A DNA stretch of 64,000 nt from Aurantiochytrium sp. KH105. Its lineage: Eukaryota > Sar > Bigyra > Thraustochytrida > Thraustochytriidae. The stretch is from the NCBI GenBank assembly GCA_003116975.1, contig BGKB01000044.1, forward strand, positions 756,940 through 820,939, in the 5' to 3' direction. A program made the position numbers and the translations under genes. Position 1 is the first letter of the stretch. Each line of letters starts with the position of its first letter. Shown here piece by piece: positions 38,341 through 48,815 of the stretch. Below the pieces are notes generated by a model. That model did no database searches. It was not told the origin of the DNA and saw nothing but the letters and a program-made list of their open reading frames with translations.

Positions 38341-39474
38341 TTACCGGAACTCAAAAGAGGATTGACGCAAGACCGCCGTCTCTTCTTCCACCGTGTCCGC
38401 GGGCGTCTCGGCCGGAGACTCGGCAATCGGTGCCGGGACCTTGGTCTGGGCCGCAAAATCAGACCTTGCCGACCCACTCGATCCGCCCCAGCCCCGAGCA
38501 ATCGCGGTCGGCTGAGGCGTCGAGTGGTTCCACGTTGACGCTCTAGAGCGCGTCACGTCCGCCATCGGCGTGCTCGCAGGCGCCAGACCGGCCAGCGCCA
38601 GATCATCGTTAAAGTTAGACTGGCCCCACGATGAGGTTTCGGATGATGGAGAAAATCCTGGAGCCGGCGGGCGTCGAGGCGCTGGGGGCCGAGAAGACCC
38701 TGAAGACCACGTCGACGGCGCGGACGGTGCCTGCTGGGCATCCACGGCAGGCGCTGCCGTGCCAGACGAAGAGACGGGCAAAATGCTTGAGAGCACAGCT
38801 CGGCACTGGTCAGCGAGCACGTGGTTCTTTTGGGGCCAGCGGTCTTTGATGGCCTTAAAAGCGACGCTCTCGGTATCCTCTGGGGTCAAGTTGTTTAGCT
38901 TGATGATGTTGTGGAGCGATGCGTTTCGAGTGCCATAGAACTTCTCGTTCGAGGACGTTCGGAACTGCCAAATGACATCGCGGGCTTCGGCTTCGTGCAC
39001 GAGCTTGTGCTCGACGTGATACGCATAGCACGACTTGAGGCCAAACTCGGGGTCCAATTTCGCTTTTCTGTACGTGGCAGGGTCGAAGCGGTCGGAGCGG
39101 AGAGAAATTCCCTTTTCCAGCTTGTGCGAGGCTTTGGTGTTGAAACCAATCTGGCCGAGCGACTTGAGAAGCTGGCACACTTCCTCGTCTGTGATGAGTA
39201 CGAGGAGCTCGACGCGTTCGTAGGCAGACCACGACGAGATGTTGCCTGCGAGGAATTGAAGAGCAACGGGATAGGTCCAGCCGCCCGTTTCAGAGTCAAT
39301 GCAGGAAAAGAAACCTCCATGCGAGTAGTGCGAGACGCGCCCGGGGACGATCTTGTTGGAGAAGATCATCCCCTTGACGTTGCCCAGGATCTCGGGCGGG
39401 ACGCCCATGTCCTCCAGATTCCGGCCCTCGAAGTGGGTCACGAACCCATGAAGCGTGTTCGTAAGCGTCGTCAT
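38341..39474 (-). CDS. SYLF-domain (Ysc84/SH3YL1-like) protein
   Basis: The 377-residue protein starts at an ATG. Residues of about 24-225 read as a divergent SYLF domain: VPPEILGNVKGMIFSNKIVP (compare the IPx(12)KG(L/I)A pattern), GGFFSCIDSETGGWTYPVAL (compare the GxWSAPSAI block), LITDEEVCQLLKS (compare the D-x-V-x-(I/L)-L block) and NEKFYGTRNAS followed by a helix (compare NxxFYG near the domain end). SYLF domains bind acidic phospholipids and, in yeast Ysc84 and animal SH3YL1, act at membranes with actin. The last 140 residues are Pro/Ser/Ala-rich and disordered, ending in an acidic stretch. There is no SH3 or FYVE domain. It lies 1.2 kb upstream of the PI3-kinase on the same strand. The gene itself is certain; the SYLF call is moderate because the match is remote. 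Confidence 0.68.
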   Translation of the reverse strand: MTTLTNTLHGFVTHFEGRNLEDMGVPPEILGNVKGMIFSNKIVPGRVSHYSHGGFFSCIDSETGGWTYPVALQFLAGNISSWSAYERVELLVLITDEEVCQLLKSLGQIGFNTKASHKLEKGISLRSDRFDPATYRKAKLDPEFGLKSCYAYHVEHKLVHEAEARDVIWQFRTSSNEKFYGTRNASLHNIIKLNNLTPEDTESVAFKAIKDRWPQKNHVLADQCRAVLSSILPVSSSGTAAPAVDAQQAPSAPSTWSSGSSRPPAPRRPPAPGFSPSSETSSWGQSNFNDDLALAGLAPASTPMADVTRSRASTWNHSTPQPTAIARGWGGSSGSARSDFAAQTKVPAPIAESPAETPADTVEEETAVLRQSSFEFR

Positions 39475-40926
39475 CCTCTGCTTTTCCCAATCCCCCGGTC
39501 AGCAGCTGCCTCCCCTCTCCCGGTCGCGAGCAAGCCTGTCTCTGCCTGCGCGCCAGGGACGCACGCACGCACGCACGCACGTCTGGACAGGCCTGGCCGG
39601 GGACGGATGATGAGATGAGTCCAAGTACGGAGCTCGCGTCCCTCTGCTCGCTCGCTCGCTTGGGTGTTTGCCGGCGATGCAAAGCGACGCGGCCTCGCGC
39701 GCCGCGGACTCTGTCGCCGTGGCTTCTGGCGGGCTGGCTGGCTGGCTGGCTGGCCGTCGCGGAGTCGAACTGCGAGTTGCCTTTGATTCGGGACTGCCGC
39801 CTGCGAAACAAGACAGACCGCGTCGCGGCCGGCGCCGCGGACGCGCGGCCGCCTCACACGAGTATACGCCCGCGGTTTTCCCGAAGGTCTACAGTGCGCG
39901 CCGCGGGACACAGTCCACTTCCCCTGGCCCCGCAGAGCGCGGCTCCGGGAACATTTTTGTAGAGGTTCTGGAGATACAAGTTTAGTACTGGTAGCAGGTG
40001 AGTTGAAAGCATTTGCGGAAGACGGGTCGATACGAGAACCAGTGGGGGGCCCCGCTGCCATCAAGAACCCCAAAAGCTTTGCTTCAACCACGCAGGCTCG
40101 GAGGAAAAGCCCCGGGCCGTGCGGCTGCAGCCCGCCACGCGAGAGGCCTGTCTCGAGACGTGCTCGGCGTAGATGCGGCCGGCCAGCCAGCCAGGTCGGT
40201 CTTGTTGCGAGGACCGTTCCCGCCACGCACCGCTGAGCTGCCGACAGTCCTTGATTCGGAGCCGGAAGCAAGGAGAAGCCGAGAGACCAAGGCGAGAGAG
40301 ACAGCTAGCTTGCTTCTTTGCTTCTGGCAATGCTTTTCTTCTCCTTTTTCTTGTTCTTTGGCAAGCTCTACTCCAGTTCTTCTTCCTCTTCTTCTTCTTC
40401 GGGCAAACCTTTTAGCCGACCGCGACTTCGCCGCAGCGGCAGCAGCGGCTGCAAAGGAGGCCGCCGCGCCGCTGCGTGAATCTCGCCCGCTTCATCCGCC
40501 ATATGCACGGATGCGCAGTCGATGCGGGGTCATAAAAACCCTTGTGGACGTACCATGTTTCGCCACCGTGTCTACCTGGCTAAAAGACCTGGCTACTACC
40601 TCGCCACGAACTTACAGTGCTGCTTGCTTTGCTTGCTTGCTTGTTGCAGTTGCTGTTGCTGTTGCTTGCATGCATCAGCGTGTCGCCTCTTCGCTCCAAG
40701 ACGACGCGCCAGTCGCAGCTCGGCCGCCGAACCTGCGTGACCCTGAATGGTGGCGACGAACTGTGCTGCGAGGGATAGTAACTTGTAGCCGCCAGCGGCA
40801 GCGGCTGCGGACGACTATGGAACATTGGCAGCAACAAAATGCTGCCGCAGTCGTGTCGACGCGGCAATATCAATCTCGACGACTTGGTTGCGTCCCGGAG
40901 CGCGCAGTCACTCGGCTGGCATGAAT

Positions 40927-40958
<32 letters not shown>

Positions 40959-42448
40959 GGAAATGCGCACGCACCAGCACGCAGAACGTGAAGGGCGGCA
41001 GCCTGTCATTTTCCCTCGGGGCGGGGTGGCGTTTCTCGCGCTGGGAGACCGAACTCGACGAATGTGAGGTGAGGCCCAGCCGCCGCTGCCGACGATGCCG
41101 GCGACGCCGGGATGCCGAATGGCGCTGCGGATTCGCTGACCAAGGGAGTCTTGAGCGAGCCAGGCAGTCGGCCGAGAGCCACCGACCAGCAGCGACCGAC
41201 CGACCGACCGACCGACTGAACGAACGAACAATGTTGGTTGATGATGGTATGGGCCGCAGGGGTCTTGCTTGTGTCATGGCGTCTGGTGTGGTGGGCATGG
41301 CGGGCTGAGCTGACGAGTGGGCTGGCTGGCTGGCGCGATGGTTCGGGGTGGATGGATGTGCGGCGGATGCAGGGACGTGACTCGGGTGCGGTGGGTCGCG
41401 AAAAGCTTGTACAAGCCCGGCTCCAGTGCCGAGAGAGAGTGGTGTATCGTTAAATTCTAGAAAGCCTCAGCAGTGTGCTCCCGTAGGCTACGGCTCACTG
41501 TGGCCGATCGATGCCAAGACACCTACTAGTATCTCATGGGAGTATTGCGAGGCCAACTCGAACGCTGGAAGCGTGGGGTGATGTGAGATGACGTGTGGTG
41601 TCATTGGATGTCATGTGATGTGACTTGTTGCAAGGAGATAAAGTATTCTGATTGAGTAATCCGCGGATAATTCTTGGCTCATCTCGGGGACGGAGGGGAT
41701 GAGAACTCGCGTCGGCTGTCCTTCACTTTGGACATCTTTCCATGCCATTCGGGAGTGTTCATGAAAAGCATCGAGAGTGGCACGAACGTAAATAGAGGCA
41801 GGAAAGATAACCAAAACAATGACGGCAACTGCGAAGCGAAATTGATTGGCGCTGCTTCAAGCGAGAAGTCTCTTTCTCTCTCTGCCTTTTACTCCGACAG
41901 ACGTGACTTTCCATTCAACAGACCCAACTGTCGTCGTTGGCGGCTGCTGTTGTGACAATTGCTCATTCGCTGTCAAGTACCAGCAAACATCTCCGATTTT
42001 GCGATCGGTTCACAGTGAGTCCGCTATTCGCCTTCTTCATCATCCACCAGAGACGCATCAAGCCTCAACATCTTTCCTCAACCAAGATTTGGGCCAACTT
42101 TTCCCAAGTCTTGTCGCGTCAACTCCTGTCCTCGCTCCGTGCCCTCGAGACTTGGGCCTCGCCACGTTGACGGAGGCCAAGGCTTCGTTCGCCTGTTCCA
42201 CTCTCGCACACCTCCTCCTCCTCGGCCCTCCTGCCATTAGCCATTGGCCATTATGCCCTTGTGCCATTATGCCATTGTGCAGTCGCATCAGTGCTTGGCT
42301 CTCCGAGAGGCCTCTCTGAAGAGTGAGCGATAAGGCTGCCGCTGCAGCTGCTGCTGCTGCTGCTGCTGCTGCTGCAGTCGAGCTTGCGCGGCTTCGTCGC
42401 GGCGAGGCGGCACGCAGGCGGGCGCGCAGAGCCCTGGCGGAGGGGACG
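39475..42448. other. 3-kb spacer between divergent genes
   Basis: This separates the SYLF gene (minus) from the Sam50 gene (plus). Frames at 39471-40271 and 40013-40924 are Arg/Ala/Ser-rich and motif-free, so I reject them. Contents: ACGC arrays (39550-39580 and 40926-40960), a GGCT array (39731-39755), TTC-rich runs (40330-40400), a GACC array (41197-41216) and a GATGT/TGTGATG-rich section (41577-41625). The last 130 bases include a GCT run just before the Sam50 start. Confidence 0.55.
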
Positions 42449-43897
42449 ATGATGGGGCACGCGGAAGACGGGGCGGCGGAGGCCGGCGCAGCGGGCCAGT
42501 ACGTCGGGCTGAATGACCCGATCTTCTCCGTGCCGCTGCGCATCAGGCGCGTGAACGTCGTGGGCCTCTCGCGGACGAGGCGCAGCGTGATCGACGCGGA
42601 GCTCGCCGAGGCGCGGCGCGGGCGCACCGTGCGCGAGGTGAGCACCGGGATCATGAACGCGCTCAAATCGCTCAAGGAGGTGGACTCCTTCGAGTTCGTC
42701 GAGGTCTACTGCGACGTGGCTGCCAACAGGCGCAAGAAACGTGGACGCCCCGGCCAGGCAGAACTCACCGACATCACCGTCAAGGTCCGCGAAAAGCGCA
42801 TGGTGCAACTCAAGGCCGAAACGTACGTCCAGGGAACCGGCACGGAAGGCGGCGTCGAGACGGCGCTCTCACTCAATAATCCCGTCGGATACACGGAGAA
42901 AATCAACGCCGCGTGGTCCTACGGAACCAAGAGCAGCGCCTCGGCGCGCCTCGAGGTGCAAAAGCCGCGCTTCCGTGGCCTCAACGCCTCACTCGATGTC
43001 TCTGCGTCACATAGCACCGTCAGTCGCGCCATTTACTCGTCCTATGACGAAAAGATCCAAGGAGCCCAGGCGGTCTTGCGTCACAACAGCGGACGACACG
43101 AAATTGGTGCTGGGTGCTTTTGGCGCGACGTCATGCCCGTGCGGAGTGCCAGCAATCAGTACGAGTTTGCTGCCTCGGGGCTCATTTTGGCGCAGGCCAA
43201 ACCCAGCCTCAAGAACAGCATCTTTTACACCTTCACGCAGGATCGCCGGGACAACCCTTTTGGGCCTTCCCGGGGTTCGTTTCTGCAGCTTCGTACCGAG
43301 TTTGCGGGCATGGGCGGTGACGCTCATTTTGCCAAAGGCGAGGTCAAGGTGCAGCAGTTCCTCCCGCTCTTTGCCGACGTCATCTCGGGCATCGCGCTTG
43401 GCTTCACCTTTCAGGCAGGCGCTTTATGCCCGCTCGCCACACCGCGTAGCGCCTCACCCGACAAGTTGCCTGGTGTCGGCGCAAGCACTCACATTTGCGA
43501 TCGCTTCTGGCTCGGTGGCCCTCTCGATCTGCGTGGCTTCAATCACAAGGGCGCAGGGCCTCGCACCTCGCCGAACCGGCCTGGCGCCCAGGGCGGAGAC
43601 TCTCTTGGTGGCGATGTGACCTGGCGTCTCGGTACGAACCTCACGCTTCCCTTTCCGCACGGACTCTTGCACGCTGCGGGCGTCCGTTGCCACCTTTACG
43701 CCAACGCTGGCAATCTTTGCGCGTGGGAAACCTCGTTTCGCTCTCTCGTGCACGGCATGCGCGCTGCCGTGGGTGCCGGTATTGTCTTTCCTACTGCTGT
43801 TGGTCGCATTGAGGCCAACTACTCCTTTGTGCTTCGTGCCAACTCGCGCGACCAGCAAAAGCGCTTCCAGCTAGGTCTGGGCGTTGACTTTACCTAA
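42449..43897 (+). CDS. SAM50: Sam50/Tob55-like mitochondrial outer-membrane beta-barrel assembly protein
   Basis: This Omp85-family protein should insert beta-barrel proteins into the mitochondrial outer membrane as the core of the SAM complex. I start it at the ATG at 42449 (MMGHAEDGAA), giving 482 residues. The frame is open back to 42323, but that stretch begins at GTG and is poly-Ala/Arg. A POTRA-like region (IRRVNVVGLSRTRRSVIDAE, VREKRMVQLKAETYVQG) is followed by a barrel of alternating hydrophobic strands. Diagnostic motifs are QDRRDNPFGPSRGSFLQL, FWLGGPLDLRGF (the Omp85 L6 RGF motif) and a C-terminal strand FQLGLGVDFT that fits the beta-signal. The length matches Sam50 (about 470). A plastid Omp85 is less likely because only one POTRA is present. 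Confidence 0.93.
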   Translation: MMGHAEDGAAEAGAAGQYVGLNDPIFSVPLRIRRVNVVGLSRTRRSVIDAELAEARRGRTVREVSTGIMNALKSLKEVDSFEFVEVYCDVAANRRKKRGRPGQAELTDITVKVREKRMVQLKAETYVQGTGTEGGVETALSLNNPVGYTEKINAAWSYGTKSSASARLEVQKPRFRGLNASLDVSASHSTVSRAIYSSYDEKIQGAQAVLRHNSGRHEIGAGCFWRDVMPVRSASNQYEFAASGLILAQAKPSLKNSIFYTFTQDRRDNPFGPSRGSFLQLRTEFAGMGGDAHFAKGEVKVQQFLPLFADVISGIALGFTFQAGALCPLATPRSASPDKLPGVGASTHICDRFWLGGPLDLRGFNHKGAGPRTSPNRPGAQGGDSLGGDVTWRLGTNLTLPFPHGLLHAAGVRCHLYANAGNLCAWETSFRSLVHGMRAAVGAGIVFPTAVGRIEANYSFVLRANSRDQQKRFQLGLGVDFT

Positions 43898-44384
43898 CGA
43901 GCGAGGGTTCCTTTCTTTCATAGCCTTTCTTCACCTTCTTCTTGTTTCTTTTCTCTACGCAAAGCTCTCTGGGTTGTTCTCTCACACACACTCTCTTTTT
44001 CTCTTCAAGATTGACCCATGCCTGCCACGTTTGTGAGTATACGTATCCCAGATATTCTCTGCTGCCGTAGTTTTCTCAGGAATTGCTTTCTCTTGAGGCA
44101 AGCGTGACGAACTTCAAAATCAAGAGACAAGGGCAAGTCAAGAACCAGCGCAGCAGAGCTGCTCTGTGCGTTGTAGATCGATCAAAGCTTTAGATAGATT
44201 TCCAGAAGAAAAAAACAATACAAGCAATCATACGCATCCTATCGGCTTGACCAAATAAGCTGCGTTCTTTCCCCCCCGCCGCAGCAAAGCTTAATTTCGC
44301 TGCATAGTTCTCGTCGCGGAGAAAAGATTGGCTGACTGATTGGCTATAAACGTATACACATTAGGATCTCTCCTTTCGCATTTT
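43898..44384. other. spacer between convergent genes
   Basis: The stretch lies between the Sam50 gene (plus) and the rhomboid-like gene (minus). It contains pyrimidine-rich sequence (43915-44010), where 3' processing of the Sam50 transcript probably occurs, and no gene. Confidence 0.5.
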
Positions 44385-45527
44385 TTAAAAATGAACGCCC
44401 CTTTCCTCAACACTTCTAGCATCATTGCGATTTTGTTCATTTGCCCTTGCTCGGACTACGCTTGCCAACAGACCGGCCACGCCGGGAGGAAGACCTCTTT
44501 GTGCCCTTGCACCATTTGTCGATCGACTTGCGCGCGTCCCTCGATTCCTGCTACTGTCATCGTGAACCTCGCTTGGGGGGCGACTTGGTTGTCGCAAGCG
44601 CTCGGGAATGTCAATACGCATCTCCATCAAATAACCGAGCTCGTTGTCATCTACAGAGGCGCCGGCTGGGACGCCGGCCTCCAAGTCTTCGGGCGCACTA
44701 GCATCCTCATCACGCTGCGCAGATTCATCTTGCGCAGGTTCTCGTCTTCGTCGTTGAACTTGCGCAGCAAAGCCCTCTTCGATACGCCGCTGAGCCACAA
44801 CCTCGTCGGACACGAGGGTCGGCGGGAACCCTCTGCCAGCCACAAAGGCAACGCAGCACCATTGCAGAGCACAAAAGCTAAGATACGGCGTGATCCAGTC
44901 GAGGGCACCAACGACAAAAAGCACGCCTGCGATCGTCCCTATTGCGTGCACCATGGTGACTGGACGCTGCGCCACAGCCGAGTAAAAAATGACCACTAGA
45001 GCCGATACGCACGGGGCCGGGACCCGAATAAAACTCATGACCGTGATTTGAGAGGTCTCCTCGAGGTACGGCAAGACGAAGCGCGCCATGAGCAGCGCAA
45101 AGACAACTGCCGACATTCCATGCCACGACCACGTCTGGCTCGGGCGCACGCCGGGTCCACGCGAAGAATCGAAATGCGCGTACCCGAGATGCAAAGCCGC
45201 AATGATGAGAATAAAGTGGAAGAGAAGGCGAGCGTAAGCGGCGGGGCCAATCCACTGCTCCACATCCCGCGAGTCCCAGACGAGAAGTACGGACACAATG
45301 AGATGGATTGGGTCCTTGTGCGCAAGAGGCGCCACCAGCACCCTCCAGAACTCGCGCCGCTGGACCACCTCCTTATAGCTGCATGCGACCATATCGACCG
45401 AGGCGCCAAGTACGTTGAAGAATACCGTAATTGCTATCAACACCGTCACCAGTGCCGCTGTCACTGGCGGCAGCGAAGGTTCTGCCCACCATGGTTCCCA
45501 CGCCGCGTCGTCGGCGGCCTCGAGCAT
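44385..45527 (-). CDS. rhomboid-family intramembrane protease
   Basis: The 380-residue protein has about six hydrophobic segments within residues 20-235. Rhomboid features appear in order: REFWRVLVAPLAHKDPIHLI (the conserved first-loop region), HGMSAVVFALL with the candidate nucleophile Ser139 in GMSA (usually GxSG), and VHAIGTIAGVL with candidate His194 in the H-x-x-G-x-x-x-G pattern. Both members of the Ser-His dyad are thus kept, so activity is plausible, although the Gly after Ser is replaced by Ala. After the membrane part there is a 145-residue cytosolic tail rich in Arg, Glu and Ser, with EDLEAGVPAGASVDDNELGY. There is no mitochondrial presequence, so a secretory-pathway location is more likely (inference). 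The start is the ATG at 45527. Confidence 0.82.
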   Translation of the reverse strand: MLEAADDAAWEPWWAEPSLPPVTAALVTVLIAITVFFNVLGASVDMVACSYKEVVQRREFWRVLVAPLAHKDPIHLIVSVLLVWDSRDVEQWIGPAAYARLLFHFILIIAALHLGYAHFDSSRGPGVRPSQTWSWHGMSAVVFALLMARFVLPYLEETSQITVMSFIRVPAPCVSALVVIFYSAVAQRPVTMVHAIGTIAGVLFVVGALDWITPYLSFCALQWCCVAFVAGRGFPPTLVSDEVVAQRRIEEGFAAQVQRRRREPAQDESAQRDEDASAPEDLEAGVPAGASVDDNELGYLMEMRIDIPERLRQPSRPPSEVHDDSSRNRGTRASRSTNGARAQRGLPPGVAGLLASVVRARANEQNRNDARSVEERGVHF

Positions 45528-45782
45528 CTTGTGCCGCCCTCCTTCTGCTCTTGCGCCTCACGACTTGCGCGGCGACCCAGGCAGCCGCGCGCCGCACCTG
45601 CGCGCGCTTGCACGTCTCCGCCCCTTCGATAAGCCCTTGCGCGCGCGCGCGCGCGACCGCCCGCTCGCCGCGCGCGGGCCGCTCCTCCTCGCGTAGCTCT
45701 TCTGGTTGTCATACTATACCGCTATTCATACCATACCCTCGTTCGGCAGCCCAAGGCGTGATGAGGTGGTAGGAGGAGAACG

Positions 45783-45995
45783 ATGTTGTCTCGGGCGGAG
45801 GACCTTGCCCGTGAGCTTGACAGCGAGCTCTCGCCGAAGCCTCGATGCTTTTGCGCGTGGTCAACTTGCTTGAGCTTTTTTCGAAGGTCATCTGCGCAAC
45901 TTGTGTTTGGCAAGCCAACGATGCGCATCGAAGACGAAGTCGGTGACGCATTCGTGACCGACGTCTGGACGGCTATCTATTATTCTGCATGGTAA
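45783..45995 (+). CDS. short ORF, 70 codons, doubtful
   Basis: The ORF starts at an ATG (GAGAACGATG) and encodes MLSRAEDLARELDSELSPKP at its start and VGDAFVTDVWTAIYYSAW at its end. It is less repeat-like than other frames nearby and lies within a lower-GC patch. Other short ORFs follow at once (45989-46144 plus; 46639-46824 minus, starting MRFVGMFGISIG). None matches a family I know. They may be exons, decayed gene pieces or chance. Confidence 0.25.
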   Translation: MLSRAEDLARELDSELSPKPRCFCAWSTCLSFFRRSSAQLVFGKPTMRIEDEVGDAFVTDVWTAIYYSAW

Positions 45996-48739
45996 ACAGC
46001 CGGATAATGTGGATGGTATACACGTGCCCGCCCAGAAATCTACAGAACTTGGCTGTCAAGGCCATCGAAACCTTTAAAAAAATCATTAGGATCAGTCCTC
46101 GCCGTTTGTTAGGGTATGAACAGCCTCTTGAAATCTATACATAGCTCTGGAAAGTGCTTGCGCGCGAACGAGCAGCTATGTTTGCTTCTTGCCAATGGCA
46201 GTCATGCTTGCGCGCAGGGCTAGCCTCTGCACACACCTCGTCCTTGCAACAACGACTGATCTCTGGGAGACCCGAATAAGTCTGTGCTTTTTCAAAAGTC
46301 GTTCCCAAGTCCAGCTTTGGCTTTTTGACAGACAAAGTTGAGAATGCTTCAGTGTGCAAGGTCCGATCTCGAGCAAGAGGCTCAATGTCAGTCAATAATC
46401 TACATACCTTATCTCTGTGACACATCGTTGACAAGGACAAGGTGATTGTTTTTCACTCGTCAGTCTGACGCTGCAGCTTGCCATTGAATTTGAGCAAGCC
46501 TTTGTCGACTTGCGTTAGGTGATCAAGCAATGTACGTGTGAGATCTTCTTCACTTCCAGCAGCACAGACCTTTCAATCAATGTCCAGGACGGCGCCTACT
46601 GGACCAAGTCCACCTTCAAGCCAGTAAAATAGAGCAGTCTACACGTGGTCGTGTCGCCCTGACCGGGAAACCTGGGCTCGGAAAGACTCGAGCTCGCTCG
46701 CACATTTCCAATCGATGACGTCAACGTTCGGCCATGCGTTCAGCTCCGCCATGCGTTGCACGAGATCGCCTTGTGCGATCTTCTGCAGACCGATCGAGAT
46801 CCCGAACATTCCGACGAAGCGCATTGTGTCCCTGAGAAGTAGCGGTCGGTCGGCGGCGTGTCCTCAGGTTTCTGCCGACACCTTGTGTCGCAGCTCCCCA
46901 GTCTCGTGCAGCTGTCCGTCTCTTCAGACGTTCCGCAGTGCAGAGCGCCGGCTGAGGTGCCACCCCGCACGCAAAGTAGCACGCAGATGCGTTGCGTGCA
47001 TGTAAGGACGCACGCCTACCGCACTGTTGTTAAACTCTGCGAACCCTCGCCTGCTGTACGAGGAGATCTCGAGGCGAGAGAAAGACCCCGGCTGGATTTT
47101 AATCGAACGCTGCGCGACGTCTACTAGTATACCCGGCTGTCAGCGGCCTGTCTGATCCGTCCATCATTCTAGACCGCGTGCAAGGCCAGCGTTCCAGCCC
47201 GGCTCGAACGAATTCCGCCTCGCCAGGCGATTGACTGCCGGCCGAGCGGTCGATGGGTTCGCCGGCTGGCTGGTCGTGCGTCGCGCGTTCGAGGTCCTTG
47301 GCACCGTTGTCGTGCCTCTTGGTCTGCCTGCGTTGCTCATAAGCGAGGTCATTATCTTCGTTCATGTCCTGCGTTGCTTTGTCTTTCGTCCGTGTCAAGA
47401 ACGAGGTCAAGAAGGAGCGTTCATGCGGGGGGAGTGAAAAGGGGGGTGGGACGACTTTTCACAAGCGCCAATCGAAGACCGAGCGCCCTTGCGTAGGAGC
47501 GGTTGCTGCGCAGTGGATTCAGGCCGTGCGCGGTACGCGGGGACGTGATGAGCGACGCGTCGCAAACCCTGGCGGCCTCGCGTGCGTCTCGTCCCGCTGG
47601 TCTGAAGTATCCTGAAGACTCGCCGGGGACCCGTGTGATATTTTTTGCGTGCATGCCTCGCATCATCGCAAGGCTAGCAGGCCCTAGAGGTGATTCCTCG
47701 GAACTCGCGCCTGGCTTCCTGACGGCCGTCAGGAAGGCGGTCCTCGCCGCGACTCGCTTCGTATGAGTGACGAAGAAGAGTCGAGCCTCCAGTAGTTGGG
47801 GCGATGGGATATTAGCAAGGGCAGGTATACTAACCACTACGCAGGTAAGTACCCGCACACGCAGTCAGGTGGCCGACGGGGCTGCTGTGAACCCACCGGC
47901 CTTCGACTGGCTAACTGGATGGCTGGCTGGCGGACGACCCAACGAAAGAAACGAAAGACCCAACCTGGCTGTTTCTAACTGACCTGAGTATCCCCGAGAG
48001 ATCTTGATGCTTGTGAAGAACCGAAGCGCCAGCGAACACGCGAGCAAGCGTCTTGATCGATCGATCGATCGATCGATCGACTTATCCATCAGTTGACCAG
48101 TCGACACGCAGCCGACAGTTTTGACGCAATTGCCTGCCGATCTTGGCCGGCTGGTACGCAGCACGGAAGCGTCCGCTGCCGCTGGCGGGGTGAGGCGACA
48201 AAAAACTGACCGCTCGAGTGGCTTAAATCGTCCTGGCTACGGTATCAGCCACACCTTCGGCATCGCGAATCATCTCTGGCTGGCTCGGATCGTTACGGCT
48301 GCGGTATTGGCATCGCCGCAGTGAGGGAAGGAAGAAGGTGCAGCATCACCTTGAAGGGCGAAGTGCTATATGTATCGTTTGCGCACGTTGGCAGAACTCG
48401 TGCTGGCTGCCAGCTAAGCGTCGAGGTGCAATAAAAAGCAGGAGCGTCCAAGTCGCCGTGCTTGATTGGACAAATCCATCGATCGGTGGAAGACGCCAGT
48501 GACGGCGCGACCTCGGCCGCATCGAGGCGAGCCAAGACGAGACGCGTTGCGACGAACTGCGCGCAACCTTGGGGCTTCCGGACGCTTCTTGACGCGGAAA
48601 GGTGGGTGCGACGTAGAAAGGTGGGTGATACGAGCAATCAAGGCTTTCAGCTGTCGCATCGCCTCGCGGCGCAATGCTTCACAGTTGTCCGACGGCCGTG
48701 CTCGTAGAGCGAGGCGTAGAGCCTCGGGAAGGCCGGAGA

Positions 48740-48743
48740 GTTC

Positions 48744-48782
<39 letters not shown>

Positions 48783-48815
48783 TGTGCAGCTGGCTGACTG
48801 GCTGACTGGCTGGCT
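48740..48815. repeat. (GGCT)n microsatellite with GACT variants
   Basis: About sixteen units of GGCT/GACT are present, broken once by GTGCAGCT. Confidence 0.85.

Noticed and set aside
39760-39785. GTTCGACTCC-like B box on the minus strand, possible tRNA
   Set aside because: The T stem does not pair and no acceptor or anticodon arm can be built around it.
45989-46144. Short ORF whose product faintly recalls a piece of an LTR-element integrase
   Set aside because: The resemblance is a loose spacing of a few residues, and no other part or terminal repeat of such an element is seen nearby. I do not call an element.
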